DNA from: an uncultured Oribacterium sp.
GTDB lineage: Bacteria > Bacillota > Clostridia > Lachnospirales > Lachnospiraceae
NCBI GenBank assembly: GCA_946413525.1
Contig: CAMKKZ010000007.1
Location: 62,001-126,000 of the forward strand
Direction of reading: 5' to 3'
Length of the DNA stretch: 64,000 nt
Shown: positions 26,588-34,168 of the stretch, one piece after another
How positions within the stretch are numbered: position 1 is the stretch's first letter
Layout of the letters: every line of letters starts with the position of its first letter
Position numbers and translations under genes: made by a program
The notes under the pieces: model-generated
The model's database searches: none
Told to the model about the DNA's origin: nothing
Seen by the model: only the letters and a program-made list of their open reading frames with translations

Positions 26588-27217
26588 CTAAACCGTATTA
26601 GTATACCACTCTGCCTCCTCTATTGCAAGTTCCGTGCAGCCTTTGACGAGTTCCGTGAAATCTTTCCGGAAGGATGGCAGGATATCGCCCGGAACCAGCC
26701 ACGTAAGGCTCGCTTTCAGGGAGTATTCCCCCTCTTCTTCCTTCAACGAATATTTCTCCGCAAGCCGTTTAAGCTTTCCCACAAGGCTGTAATCCACTTC
26801 CGCGGAGGCCCTGAATCCATCCACCCTGCGGAGCAATACGGCATGATTCAGCGCGTCCTTTGCCGCGTTTGTATAGGACCTGACCAGTCCGCCCGTTCCC
26901 AGCAAAGTCCCTCCAAAATACCTTGTAACTACAAGAAGCGCGTCATGGATACCTTCCCCCTGCAGCACAGAGAGGATGGGCGTCCCGGCTGTCCTTGAGG
27001 GTTCGCCATCATCTGACTGCTTCACCGTTTCGTAATTTTTCCCAAGCACATAGGCGTAGCAATGATGCCTTGCGTCATAATACTTTTTTCGTACTCCGGC
27101 CAGGGCCTCCTCTGCTTCCGCCTGAGTCCGGACGGGAAAGATTTCCCCGATAAAGCGGGATTTCTTCTCCTCGTACTCCCCCCTGGCATATGATTCTATA
27201 TAATAACTCATATTCAT
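26588..27217 (-). CDS. IMPACT/YigZ family protein
   Basis: UPF0029 family protein (209 aa). The IMPACT signature GTGGLVRSYTNAAKDAL is near residue 105 and DDGEPSRTAGTPIL near 70. Its cellular role in bacteria is unsettled. Its ATG overlaps the PBP stop as ATGA, so the two genes are coupled. Confidence 0.88.
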   Translation of the reverse strand: MNMSYYIESYARGEYEEKKSRFIGEIFPVRTQAEAEEALAGVRKKYYDARHHCYAYVLGKNYETVKQSDDGEPSRTAGTPILSVLQGEGIHDALLVVTRYFGGTLLGTGGLVRSYTNAAKDALNHAVLLRRVDGFRASAEVDYSLVGKLKRLAEKYSLKEEEGEYSLKASLTWLVPGDILPSFRKDFTELVKGCTELAIEEAEWYTNTV

Positions 27218-29883
27218 CCTGGCATAATGGGACCCTCGCCCATCTGTATGTTTGCTCCCGGTCCTTCCACCACCTCGGCCTGCGCCTCGGTCTGAGGCGG
27301 TTCCTCCTGTACAGCGGGTACCTCCTGAGCTGCCGGCGCCTGGGCTGCCGGCGCTTCCTGGGACGACCGCGATGATGAAGAGGAGGAAGAGGAACCCGAT
27401 TCCCTGCTCCTTGAATAGTATCGGTCGTCCGAATAACCGCCCTTATCATTTTCACGCACCTTGATGGAGCCCCATGATGTATGCACGTCGCAATCCGCTG
27501 TTGGCACGGTACCAGCGGCAAACTTCTCATGGATGACGGCGGAACCCCTGTAGTCCTCGTAACAGCCCCCGATGGGCTGGAATCCGGATTTACGGCATAC
27601 CGCCGCTTCCACAATGCCCTCCGGCTCTTCAAAGCCGATGTCCGGAAGCCCGGCATGCACGCGTTCCATGATATTTCTCCAGATATCTTTATGATAGCTG
27701 GTGCCGCCGTTATATTCATCCGTCCTCGTATCCCGAAGCGACTGGTTCTCATCACAGCCGCCCCAGACACAGCCCAGATAGTACGGGGAGTAGCCCACGA
27801 ACCAAATGTCATTATTGTTTGTCGTCGTGCCTGATTTCCCGGCCAGGCTCATGCCGTCAAAATGGGACCGGGTAGAGGTGGAATTGACAGAAAGGCTGCT
27901 GGCAAAGGCTTTGTTCGGAAGCATGGACTGGGACATGGCGTCCGTCAACAGGTAGGCGGTTGTTTCCTTCATGACCTGTTCCGCGATATCCTTCGTCGTG
28001 TCAACGATCACATTCCCGTTAATGTCCTCAATTTTCGTAAAGAATTTCGCGTGATTCAGCCTTCCCCCGTTGGCAATGGCGGAAAAAGCCTGGGCAAGCT
28101 CCAGGTTTGAAACGCCGTTGGTAAGCCCTCCCAAAGCAAGCGCGCTGTTGACATCGTCATCCACAAGGGATGTGATGCCCAGCGATTCGGCATACGCCCG
28201 CCCGTTCTCCGGCTTGACGGTTTCCATCAGACAGCGCACGGCAACAATGTTAAGGGAATAAATGATGCCATCCCTGATGGTCTGGTAACCCAGGAAGCCG
28301 CTGGAGTACCAGTTCTTGAAGGTTTTTTTGTCCACGGTATATTCGCTGTCATAATATGTTGTGGCCAATGTCGCGCCGTAAAGGTCAATGGCCGGCGCGA
28401 AGGCCGTAAGCACCTTGAAGGTGGAGCCGGGCTGCCGCAGGGAGTTGCTGGCGCGGTTCAGGGTGAGGGACTGCTTCTTCTCCCCTCGCCCTCCGGAAAG
28501 GGCCAGGACCTCGCCCGTATGGGGATCCATGAGGACGAAGGATGCCTGGGGCTGCGGCACTGCGTCATAATTCTCCCCCAGCACCTTGTCCCCTTCCTGA
28601 ATCAGGTTATCCTTATACGCTTCTATATACGTCCAGGCGGAATCCTGCTTCAGGAAGAGCCCGTTAAAGTTCATGCCCCGCACCTCGCGCATATAGCGGA
28701 TCAGATCCTTCTCGGAATAATTGACAATGGACCCGTCCTCATGCTGGATCGTCAGGCGCCATGTCACGGAAAACTTTTCCGTGTCATAGTTTTCAGGATT
28801 GTTCATCTCCTCGTCAACAATGCTTTGAAGGTAAGGATCCTGGGTGGTATGGATCGTCAGCCCTCCTGAATAGAGCATTCTCGTAGCCTCTTCCTTTGAA
28901 ATGGAGAGCCTCACCATCAGCTCGTTCACGACCTGGTGGGTCAGCTCGTCCGTGAACCAGGAATACGGCTTAACTTCTTCAAGCACCAGGGTGTTCGTAT
29001 TCTGTATCCTCTCATACACTGGATCGTTAAGCGCTTCCTGCCTCTGCTCGTGAGTGATATATCCCTGCTCCTCCATGTTTTTCAAGACCTGGGCCCGCCG
29101 TTCCGCGTTCTTCTCCGGGTAACGGATCGGGTTCAGGGCCGAAGGATTTTTTGTGATGGCGGCGATGACCGTACATTCGGAAAGGGTGAGGTCCGAGACA
29201 TTTTTATTAAAATACCGCTTTGCGGCCACCTTTACACCTAATGTGTTGGCCCCCAGGTTGATGGTGTTCAGGTATTCCGTCAAAATGCTTTCCTTCACCA
29301 TCCTCTTGTCCATGCCGGGCTGGTTCTCCAGCTCCAGGGCAAGGTACTGCTCCTGAAACTTCCTGACATAGCGTTCGAATCTCCCTTCATGCAGGCCGCC
29401 ACCAAAGACATTGTTCTTGAGAAGCTGCTGGGTGATGGTAGAGCCTCCGCCGGCAGAGTCATCGTCCGAAACCACGCCCCGTACAGCCCGGAGTATGGAG
29501 CGGACATCGATGCCGTTGTGCAGCCAGAAGCGCTCGTCCTCAATCGCGACAAAGGCATTGACCAAATCCTCGGGCAGCTCCTCGAAGCTTGCCCTCTCCC
29601 GGTTTGACCCCTCCGTCACGAGGGTCACGATATGGTTCCCTTCCCGGTCATATATTTTCGTGGCATAGGCTGTGGGCCCGATATGGATCGTATTGATGTC
29701 AGGAGCCGAATCAAGTATACCCTGGAACATGCCCAGGCCCAGGGCTGAGGACAGAAGGACCGCGCCGATGCAAAGGAAGATCGTCGCGACAGAAAGGAAA
29801 TGGAGGACTCGATGACCCAGCCGGACGCGGATTCCGTCCATTTCATCCAATGTGTTTTCAATATTGTACTGTGTATATTTCAT
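27214..29883 (-). CDS. class A penicillin-binding protein (bifunctional)
   Basis: Membrane-anchored peptidoglycan glycosyltransferase and transpeptidase. Cytosolic tail, one membrane helix (about residues 30-55), GT51 domain with FVAIEDERFW, GGSTITQQLLKN and ILTEYLN, then a transpeptidase domain with the SxxK motif in RQPGSTFKV, SLN (IIYSLN) and KSGTT. The C-terminal ~75 residues are a Ser/Arg then Ala/Pro/Gln-rich tail. The ATG at 29883 (AGGA seven bases upstream) is preferred to the track TTG at 29904; 889 aa. Confidence 0.93.
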   Translation of the reverse strand: MKYTQYNIENTLDEMDGIRVRLGHRVLHFLSVATIFLCIGAVLLSSALGLGMFQGILDSAPDINTIHIGPTAYATKIYDREGNHIVTLVTEGSNRERASFEELPEDLVNAFVAIEDERFWLHNGIDVRSILRAVRGVVSDDDSAGGGSTITQQLLKNNVFGGGLHEGRFERYVRKFQEQYLALELENQPGMDKRMVKESILTEYLNTINLGANTLGVKVAAKRYFNKNVSDLTLSECTVIAAITKNPSALNPIRYPEKNAERRAQVLKNMEEQGYITHEQRQEALNDPVYERIQNTNTLVLEEVKPYSWFTDELTHQVVNELMVRLSISKEEATRMLYSGGLTIHTTQDPYLQSIVDEEMNNPENYDTEKFSVTWRLTIQHEDGSIVNYSEKDLIRYMREVRGMNFNGLFLKQDSAWTYIEAYKDNLIQEGDKVLGENYDAVPQPQASFVLMDPHTGEVLALSGGRGEKKQSLTLNRASNSLRQPGSTFKVLTAFAPAIDLYGATLATTYYDSEYTVDKKTFKNWYSSGFLGYQTIRDGIIYSLNIVAVRCLMETVKPENGRAYAESLGITSLVDDDVNSALALGGLTNGVSNLELAQAFSAIANGGRLNHAKFFTKIEDINGNVIVDTTKDIAEQVMKETTAYLLTDAMSQSMLPNKAFASSLSVNSTSTRSHFDGMSLAGKSGTTTNNNDIWFVGYSPYYLGCVWGGCDENQSLRDTRTDEYNGGTSYHKDIWRNIMERVHAGLPDIGFEEPEGIVEAAVCRKSGFQPIGGCYEDYRGSAVIHEKFAAGTVPTADCDVHTSWGSIKVRENDKGGYSDDRYYSRSRESGSSSSSSSSRSSQEAPAAQAPAAQEVPAVQEEPPQTEAQAEVVEGPGANIQMGEGPIMPG

Positions 29884-29922
29884 ATTCACATCCTGTTTTT
29901 GCAATAAGCCGTAACTGCTCGT

Positions 29923-29951
29923 ATTATACCGAATCCACGGAAAGCTTGCAA
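29923..29951 (-). promoter_or_regulatory. promoter of the PBP gene
   Basis: Minus strand TTGCAA (29951-29946), 17-nt spacer, TATAAT (29928-29923), about 40 nt before the PBP start. Confidence 0.75.
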
Positions 29952-30006
29952 GGCAAGATTCTCCTGATACTTCTTCACGGATCGGATAGTATCAAATCAT
30001 GGTCAA

Positions 30007-30072
30007 ATTAGGTCAAATATTTTTTTATTTCACTCATTTTTTGTGGAAACATTTTTCTTTCCATGCTATACT
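30007..30072 (+). promoter_or_regulatory. promoter region of hpf with GGTCAAAT repeats
   Basis: Extended -10 TGCTATACT (TATACT 30067-30072) with TGGAAA 17 nt upstream. Just before it lie two direct GGTCAAAT words (29999-30018) followed by a T-rich tract. They could be an operator; this is inference only. The leader to the hpf start is about 300 nt and contains the family-C palindrome. Confidence 0.5.
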
Positions 30073-30176
30073 AATTTCAGGATGTCACACAAAACGTGTA
30101 CGGCAATGGCAGGCATTGTTTGCACCTTACGCCTGTAAATACCTTTAGGCATATTTATTCGGGTTTTCCCGAAGAA

Positions 30177-30332
30177 CTATCCAGCACCCTATTCGCAGCC
30201 GCCTTTGGCGACTGCGAATGTGGGCGTTCAGAGGCGCTTCGCGCCTTGTCCGCCCTCTGGATTTCAGAGAATTCCAAATGAAAAGCAAGCTTCCCATTTG
30301 GAATTCTCTGAAATCCAGAGGGTGCAGAATAG
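30177..30332 (+). repeat. family-C long palindrome upstream of hpf
   Basis: 156 bp bounded by CTATCCAGCACCC and GGGTGCAGAATAG. It has the same internal order as the copy at 13839: GC-rich part (TTCGCAGCCGCC..GTTCAGAGGCGCTTCGCGCC), then the palindrome CTGGATTTCAGAGAATTCC/GGAATTCTCTGAAATCCAG. It ends 50 nt before hpf, and the track translated it as a false N-terminal extension of Hpf. Confidence 0.9.
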
Positions 30333-30382
30333 CTACAAATGCGGAAAAACCGTCAGATAATGCCTGCAGAAGGGAGCGATCT

Positions 30383-30916
30383 ATGAAGTTTAACATTACT
30401 GGCCGGAATTTGAACGTTACGGATAACATGCGGAATATGGTGGACAAAAAACTCGGAAAGCTGGACAAGTTTTTCAAGACTGACACCCTGTGCAATGTCA
30501 CCCTTTCCACACAGAAGGATCTGCATATCATCGAGGTCACTATTCCTGTGAGGGGCAGCGTAATCCGCGCGGAGCAGAGCTCTCCGGACATGTATCAGTC
30601 AATCGACCTTGTGGAGGATATTATCGAACGGCAGATTCGCAAATACCGCACCAGGCTCATCAACAAGAAGCAAAACATACAGTCCTTCAGTGACGCGTTT
30701 ATCGAGGAACACGAAGAGCTGGATGAGCCGGAGATGAAGATCGTCCGTACAAAGCAAATCGACCTGAAGCCGATGACAGCGGAGGAGGCCTGCCTTCAGA
30801 TGGAACTGGTCGGTCATACGTTCTTTGTCTTCCAAAATGGTGACACCGGCAAGGTGAATGTGGTTTACAAAAGAAAGGGAAACAATACCTACGGACTGAT
30901 TGAGCCGGAAATTTGA
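30383..30916 (+). CDS. hpf: ribosome hibernation promoting factor, long form
   Basis: Binds the 30S subunit and dimerises 70S ribosomes into inactive 100S particles in stationary phase or starvation. Residues 1-95 are the S30EA/HPF domain (MKFNITGRNLNVTDNM start); residues 115-177 are the dimerisation domain (MKIVRTKQIDLKPMTAEEACLQMEL, GHTFFVFQN). 177 aa, the Firmicutes long form. The ATG at 30383 has AGGGAGCGAT upstream; the 30218 start is rejected because its extra 55 codons are repeat DNA. Confidence 0.95.
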   Translation: MKFNITGRNLNVTDNMRNMVDKKLGKLDKFFKTDTLCNVTLSTQKDLHIIEVTIPVRGSVIRAEQSSPDMYQSIDLVEDIIERQIRKYRTRLINKKQNIQSFSDAFIEEHEELDEPEMKIVRTKQIDLKPMTAEEACLQMELVGHTFFVFQNGDTGKVNVVYKRKGNNTYGLIEPEI

Positions 30917-30925
30917 ATTTTTTTC

Positions 30926-30954
30926 TGGACATATATCCCATTCCCTTGTATTAT
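30926..30954 (+). promoter_or_regulatory. promoter of the small coiled-coil gene
   Basis: TGGACA (30926-30931), 17-nt spacer, TATTAT (30949-30954) preceded by TTGTA. The leader to 31068 is about 107 nt. Confidence 0.6.
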
Positions 30955-31067
30955 AGTAAACGCGTTTGAAAAATATGTTTTACTATTATTCATGCACATG
31001 GATTCAACAAGGTCCGGGCTGTATAACTTAGGGCTATAACTCAGAGCATTTGAAGTCGGGGGGGCAA

Positions 31068-31286
31068 ATGGCAAGGAAACGGACAAAAATGACGCTGGCG
31101 GAACAGGTCGTGTCAAAAAAAGAAGAGATTGAAGAGGCTAAAGCGCATCTTCAGAAACTACAGGAGGAACTGACAAGTCTGGAGGATCAGCTCCTAGCTG
31201 AAGAAAAGAAGTTAGTGATGGCCGCAATTGATGCCAGCAACAAGAGCACGGATGAAATTATGGCCTTCCTCAAAGGGGAGACCTGA
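31068..31286 (+). CDS. small coiled-coil protein, unknown
   Basis: 72 aa: a basic start (MARKRTKMTLAEQVVSKKEE), a coiled coil of about 40 residues (EAKAHLQKLQEELTSLEDQL), and a C-terminal helix ending STDEIMAFLKGET. The shape recalls DUF4315-like small proteins of Firmicutes but I cannot assign it. The ATG has a GGGGGGG site four bases upstream, tight but workable. Own promoter in front; a 35-bp tandem repeat array begins at its stop codon and a terminator follows. Confidence 0.65.
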   Translation: MARKRTKMTLAEQVVSKKEEIEEAKAHLQKLQEELTSLEDQLLAEEKKLVMAAIDASNKSTDEIMAFLKGET

Positions 31287-31454
31287 TGACCTGATGACGC
31301 ATCCGCTTAAGAGACCTGATGACGCGATATCGTATCCGCTTATGAGAATCTTGATGACGTGAAATCTCATCCGCTTATAAGGGTCTTGATGACGTGAAGT
31401 CGCATCCTCTTATTAGGGTCTCGATGACACGATAACGCATTGCTTGTCTTAATA
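31280..31454 (+). repeat. 35-bp tandem repeat array, five units
   Basis: Units start at 31280, 31315, 31350, 31385 and 31420, exactly 35 bp apart. The consensus is CTTGATGACGTGAAATCGCATCCGCTTATAAGGGT, with TGATGAC and CATCC/CTTAT best conserved. The first unit covers the last codons and stop of the small coiled-coil gene. It lies within that transcript, before the terminator. No palindrome within the unit. Confidence 0.9.
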
Positions 31455-31460
31455 AATTCA

Positions 31461-31494
31461 GGCAGGGATGGCATTTATGCCCCCTGCCTTTTTT
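31461..31494 (+). terminator. rho-independent terminator after the 35-bp array
   Basis: GGCAGGG-AT-GGCAT/ATGCC-CCCTGCC stem followed by six T. It closes the plus-strand unit of the coiled-coil gene and array. Confidence 0.9.
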
Positions 31495-31559
31495 CGTTGA
31501 GCCATCGAAAGGAAAATCTTTCCTTGTGGCGGCCTGCTTCTTTTTATATTCAAAAAATC

Positions 31560-33305
31560 CTAAAAAACCATGCCCTTCCGTTCCGGAAGATTCGAAAGGA
31601 TATTTCCCTTCCTTTCCAGCATGAGGTCCATCCTCTCCATGTAACGGCGGATATCCTTCCCATTGTCACATCGGCAAATGCGTGGCGAAGAAAAACGGTT
31701 TCCTGTCAGGTTCCGAAGCCCTTCTTCACCCTCTCCCACCTCAGGTCCTTGACCATTTCCTCGATCTATTCGTGAGGATTTTAACCGCTCTGAATTCTGA
31801 CACAGATAACCGCCCGCGGAGCAAACCTGCTCATCCTCCTCAAATACGATGACCTTGGATGCCGAACCCGCGCCGCAGCCCATAACCGTATGCTTTTCCC
31901 CCATCATAAGAATATTGTAAAGGCATTCCTTCCCGGCGCGGCTGTACCCCACGTTTTCCAGATTTCCGGACATGTTCTTCTGTCTGTATAGATAGTACGG
32001 AAACAACGAGAGCTCCCCCGCGGCATATTCCGCAGCCATCATCATCCGTTCCATCTCCGTCAAAAGGAGCGTTTCACCACCCGGGAGCTCCTCCTCGTGG
32101 AGGGTGAAATCTGCTCCCGCCCTGTAAACCCCCTCCCATTCCTGTTTTTCCGTTCTCAGCCTGGCGGCCCGTTTCACGGACAGGGAGTGCACTGTCAGAC
32201 TATCGGGATGGAGACCGGCAATCCGGCAAAGCGTTTCGGTAAGTTCGGGAAGTCTCTCCCCGGGAAGCCCCAGAATGATATCCATATTGATGTTATCAAA
32301 TCCCGACTCCCTGGCAAGCTGGTAGGAACGGTACACATCTTCCACGCTGTGCCTGCGCCCGATCAGGTCAAGGGTTTTTTGAAGAAAGCTCTGGGGATTG
32401 ACGGAAATTCGGTCAACACCGGATGACCTGAGGATTTCAAGCTTTGCTTTCGTGATGGAATCAGGCCTTCCCGCTTCCACAGTGAACTCGCATATCCTGG
32501 AAAAGGGATGGGCGAAGCACTCCTCCCTGATAATATCCATCAGCTTTAAAAGCGCATCCTCAGGCAGCGCGGTAGGTGTCCCGCCGCCCACATAGATCGT
32601 CTGCAATGCCCTGCCCCGCTTTCCGCACATCTCCTCAACGCAGAAACGGATTTCCCTCCGCAGGCAGTCAAGGTAGGCAGGAATGCTGCTTTCCCATTTG
32701 GATACGGGATTGGACGTGAAGGAACAATAAAGACACCTTGTCGGGCAAAAGGGTATGCCGATATAAAGGCTCCACCCTTTCCTTGCCGGAAGACCCGTAA
32801 CCTCCTTAAGCCTTTGCAGGCTCTCCCGCTCCCTCATGGCGATATCCAAAAGCAGATCGAGCTTCCGCTCCCCTATCTGGTATTTTTCGGAAAGCATTTT
32901 CCGAATGGAAAAAAGAGCCTCCTCCGTGACCCTTCCCTCAGGATCCCGGGAAGACGCTTCATAGAGCATGGGCTCCGCCAAAGTTACCGGACGAATCCCC
33001 GTAAGATTCCCCCATGGAAGAATGCGTCCGGTCATGGAGCAAAGCGTTTTATAAAGGTCTTGTTTGATGATGGATTTGTCTTCCGGACGCCTTCCCGTAA
33101 GGGGAAGGCTGTTAGAAAGAATGGAAAGGGTCAGGGAAGGTTCGGAATCCATCGGCTCTCTTCCTGCCGTTCTTTCCAATTCATAGTAAGAAATGTCATT
33201 ATCTTTTACAATCTGGAAGCTTTCGCCCGGGAAAAAGGCTTTGACAAGCTCCCTTATCTCTTCCTGGAACAGTACTGTTTTGGAATCCAGATTGAGTCTG
33301 ATCAT
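31560..33305 (-). CDS. hemZ: HemZ-type radical SAM protein (coproporphyrinogen III oxidase-like), with an inserted repeat
   Basis: Oxygen-independent coproporphyrinogen III oxidase-like enzyme of the HemZ branch. Radical-SAM cluster motif CPTRCLYC near residue 187, YVGGGTPTAL near 240 and DIILGLPGE near 340; the HemZ C-terminal MGCGAGSASKVIVFEED is present. After that, about 52 residues are inserted before the normal end RCDNGKDIRRYMERMD. The first 20 of them (QVCSAGGYLCQNSERLKSS) are a translated family-A repeat. GGGGCGGGGAT precedes the ATG. The relA-hydrolase-hemZ order is typical. Confidence 0.9.
   Translation of the reverse strand: MIRLNLDSKTVLFQEEIRELVKAFFPGESFQIVKDNDISYYELERTAGREPMDSEPSLTLSILSNSLPLTGRRPEDKSIIKQDLYKTLCSMTGRILPWGNLTGIRPVTLAEPMLYEASSRDPEGRVTEEALFSIRKMLSEKYQIGERKLDLLLDIAMRERESLQRLKEVTGLPARKGWSLYIGIPFCPTRCLYCSFTSNPVSKWESSIPAYLDCLRREIRFCVEEMCGKRGRALQTIYVGGGTPTALPEDALLKLMDIIREECFAHPFSRICEFTVEAGRPDSITKAKLEILRSSGVDRISVNPQSFLQKTLDLIGRRHSVEDVYRSYQLARESGFDNINMDIILGLPGERLPELTETLCRIAGLHPDSLTVHSLSVKRAARLRTEKQEWEGVYRAGADFTLHEEELPGGETLLLTEMERMMMAAEYAAGELSLFPYYLYRQKNMSGNLENVGYSRAGKECLYNILMMGEKHTVMGCGAGSASKVIVFEEDEQVCSAGGYLCQNSERLKSSRIDRGNGQGPEVGEGEEGLRNLTGNRFSSPRICRCDNGKDIRRYMERMDLMLERKGNILSNLPERKGMVF
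31771..31833 (-). repeat. family-A repeat inside the hemZ coding sequence
   Basis: AACCGCTCTGAATTCTGACACAG followed by AACCGC..GCAAACCTGCTC, aligning along its length with the copies upstream of fakA and in the same orientation relative to the gene. The reading frame stays open through it. Confidence 0.8.
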
Positions 33306-33369
33306 ATCCCCGCCCCCGTACCGCCACGGCGAAGCCAGCCGTTTTCAAAAAAGTGCAGCCCTCCGGGCT

Positions 33370-34047
33370 TCAGTATTCCAAAATCGGATTCCACTGCCGT
33401 TCATGGGCAATGGTCGTTTCAGCGTCATGTCCGGGAAGGACAAGCGTTTCCTCAGGCAGAGTCAAAAGCCTGTTGCGTATGCTGTCAGCAATCGATGAGA
33501 AAGACCCTGTCGGAAAGTCCGTCCTTCCGAAAGACTCGCGGAACAGGGTGTCGCCGCTGAAAAGGACAGGCAGAGCTGATGCGCCCCCGCTGCTCGTTTT
33601 TCCTTTTCCGGCTACTGCGTCAGGTATGAAATAACATACCGAACCCGCCGTATGTCCCGGTGTTTCCATCACCGTCCACGAATGTCCCAAAAGTGAAAGC
33701 ACATCCCCATCATGCAGGCCCCTGTACTCAAGGAGCTCCGTATCCAGAAGATGCGGGTGGGACAAGTTCATCCTGTTGTCCGACAGCAGCCCCCTCTCCG
33801 CCTCGGAAGCATAAATATCCGCGGCGAAATGCCTGCTGACGGCAGAAGCCGCAAGCATGTGGTCAAAATGCCCGTGTGTCAGCAGGATGGCAGAAAGCCG
33901 CGCATGAAGCTTATCTTCAATCACCCTGATAATGCCCTCCGCGTCATCGGCTGGATCGATCAGTACGCAGCATTCGCTTTCTCTATCAAAGACGAAATAT
34001 ACATTCGTACGGATTTCGCCCAATACTGTCCGGCTGATTTCAAGCAT
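33370..34047 (-). CDS. MBL-fold hydrolase (glyoxalase II-like)
   Basis: Metallo-beta-lactamase fold hydrolase. Zinc motif THGHFDHM near residue 60, ETPGHTAGSV near 130, FSGDTLFRESFGRTD, and GHD near the C-terminus: all metal ligands are present. 225 aa from the ATG at 34047 (AAGGAG eight bases upstream); the track GTG start lies within that site. Substrate unknown; the family includes hydroxyacylglutathione hydrolases and persulfide dioxygenases. It sits between relA and hemZ as in many Firmicutes. Confidence 0.88.
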   Translation of the reverse strand: MLEISRTVLGEIRTNVYFVFDRESECCVLIDPADDAEGIIRVIEDKLHARLSAILLTHGHFDHMLAASAVSRHFAADIYASEAERGLLSDNRMNLSHPHLLDTELLEYRGLHDGDVLSLLGHSWTVMETPGHTAGSVCYFIPDAVAGKGKTSSGGASALPVLFSGDTLFRESFGRTDFPTGSFSSIADSIRNRLLTLPEETLVLPGHDAETTIAHERQWNPILEY

Positions 34048-34168
34048 TTTTTCCACTCCTTGTCTGTCAGAACACTGTCCATGATACTATTCGGAAGATT
34101 TCAACTCCTGCGCGTCCTTTGAATTTACATCTGCCAGAAACCGTCGTAATACTTTTCGTAAGATTTCA

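Noticed and set aside
30218-30382. N-terminal extension of Hpf in the track ORF
   Set aside because: The 55 extra codons translate the family-C palindrome; the ATG at 30383 has a good ribosome site and matches the family start.
31280-31454. Possible CRISPR array at the 35-bp tandem repeats
   Set aside because: The units are adjacent with no spacers, have no palindromic core, and no cas genes are near.
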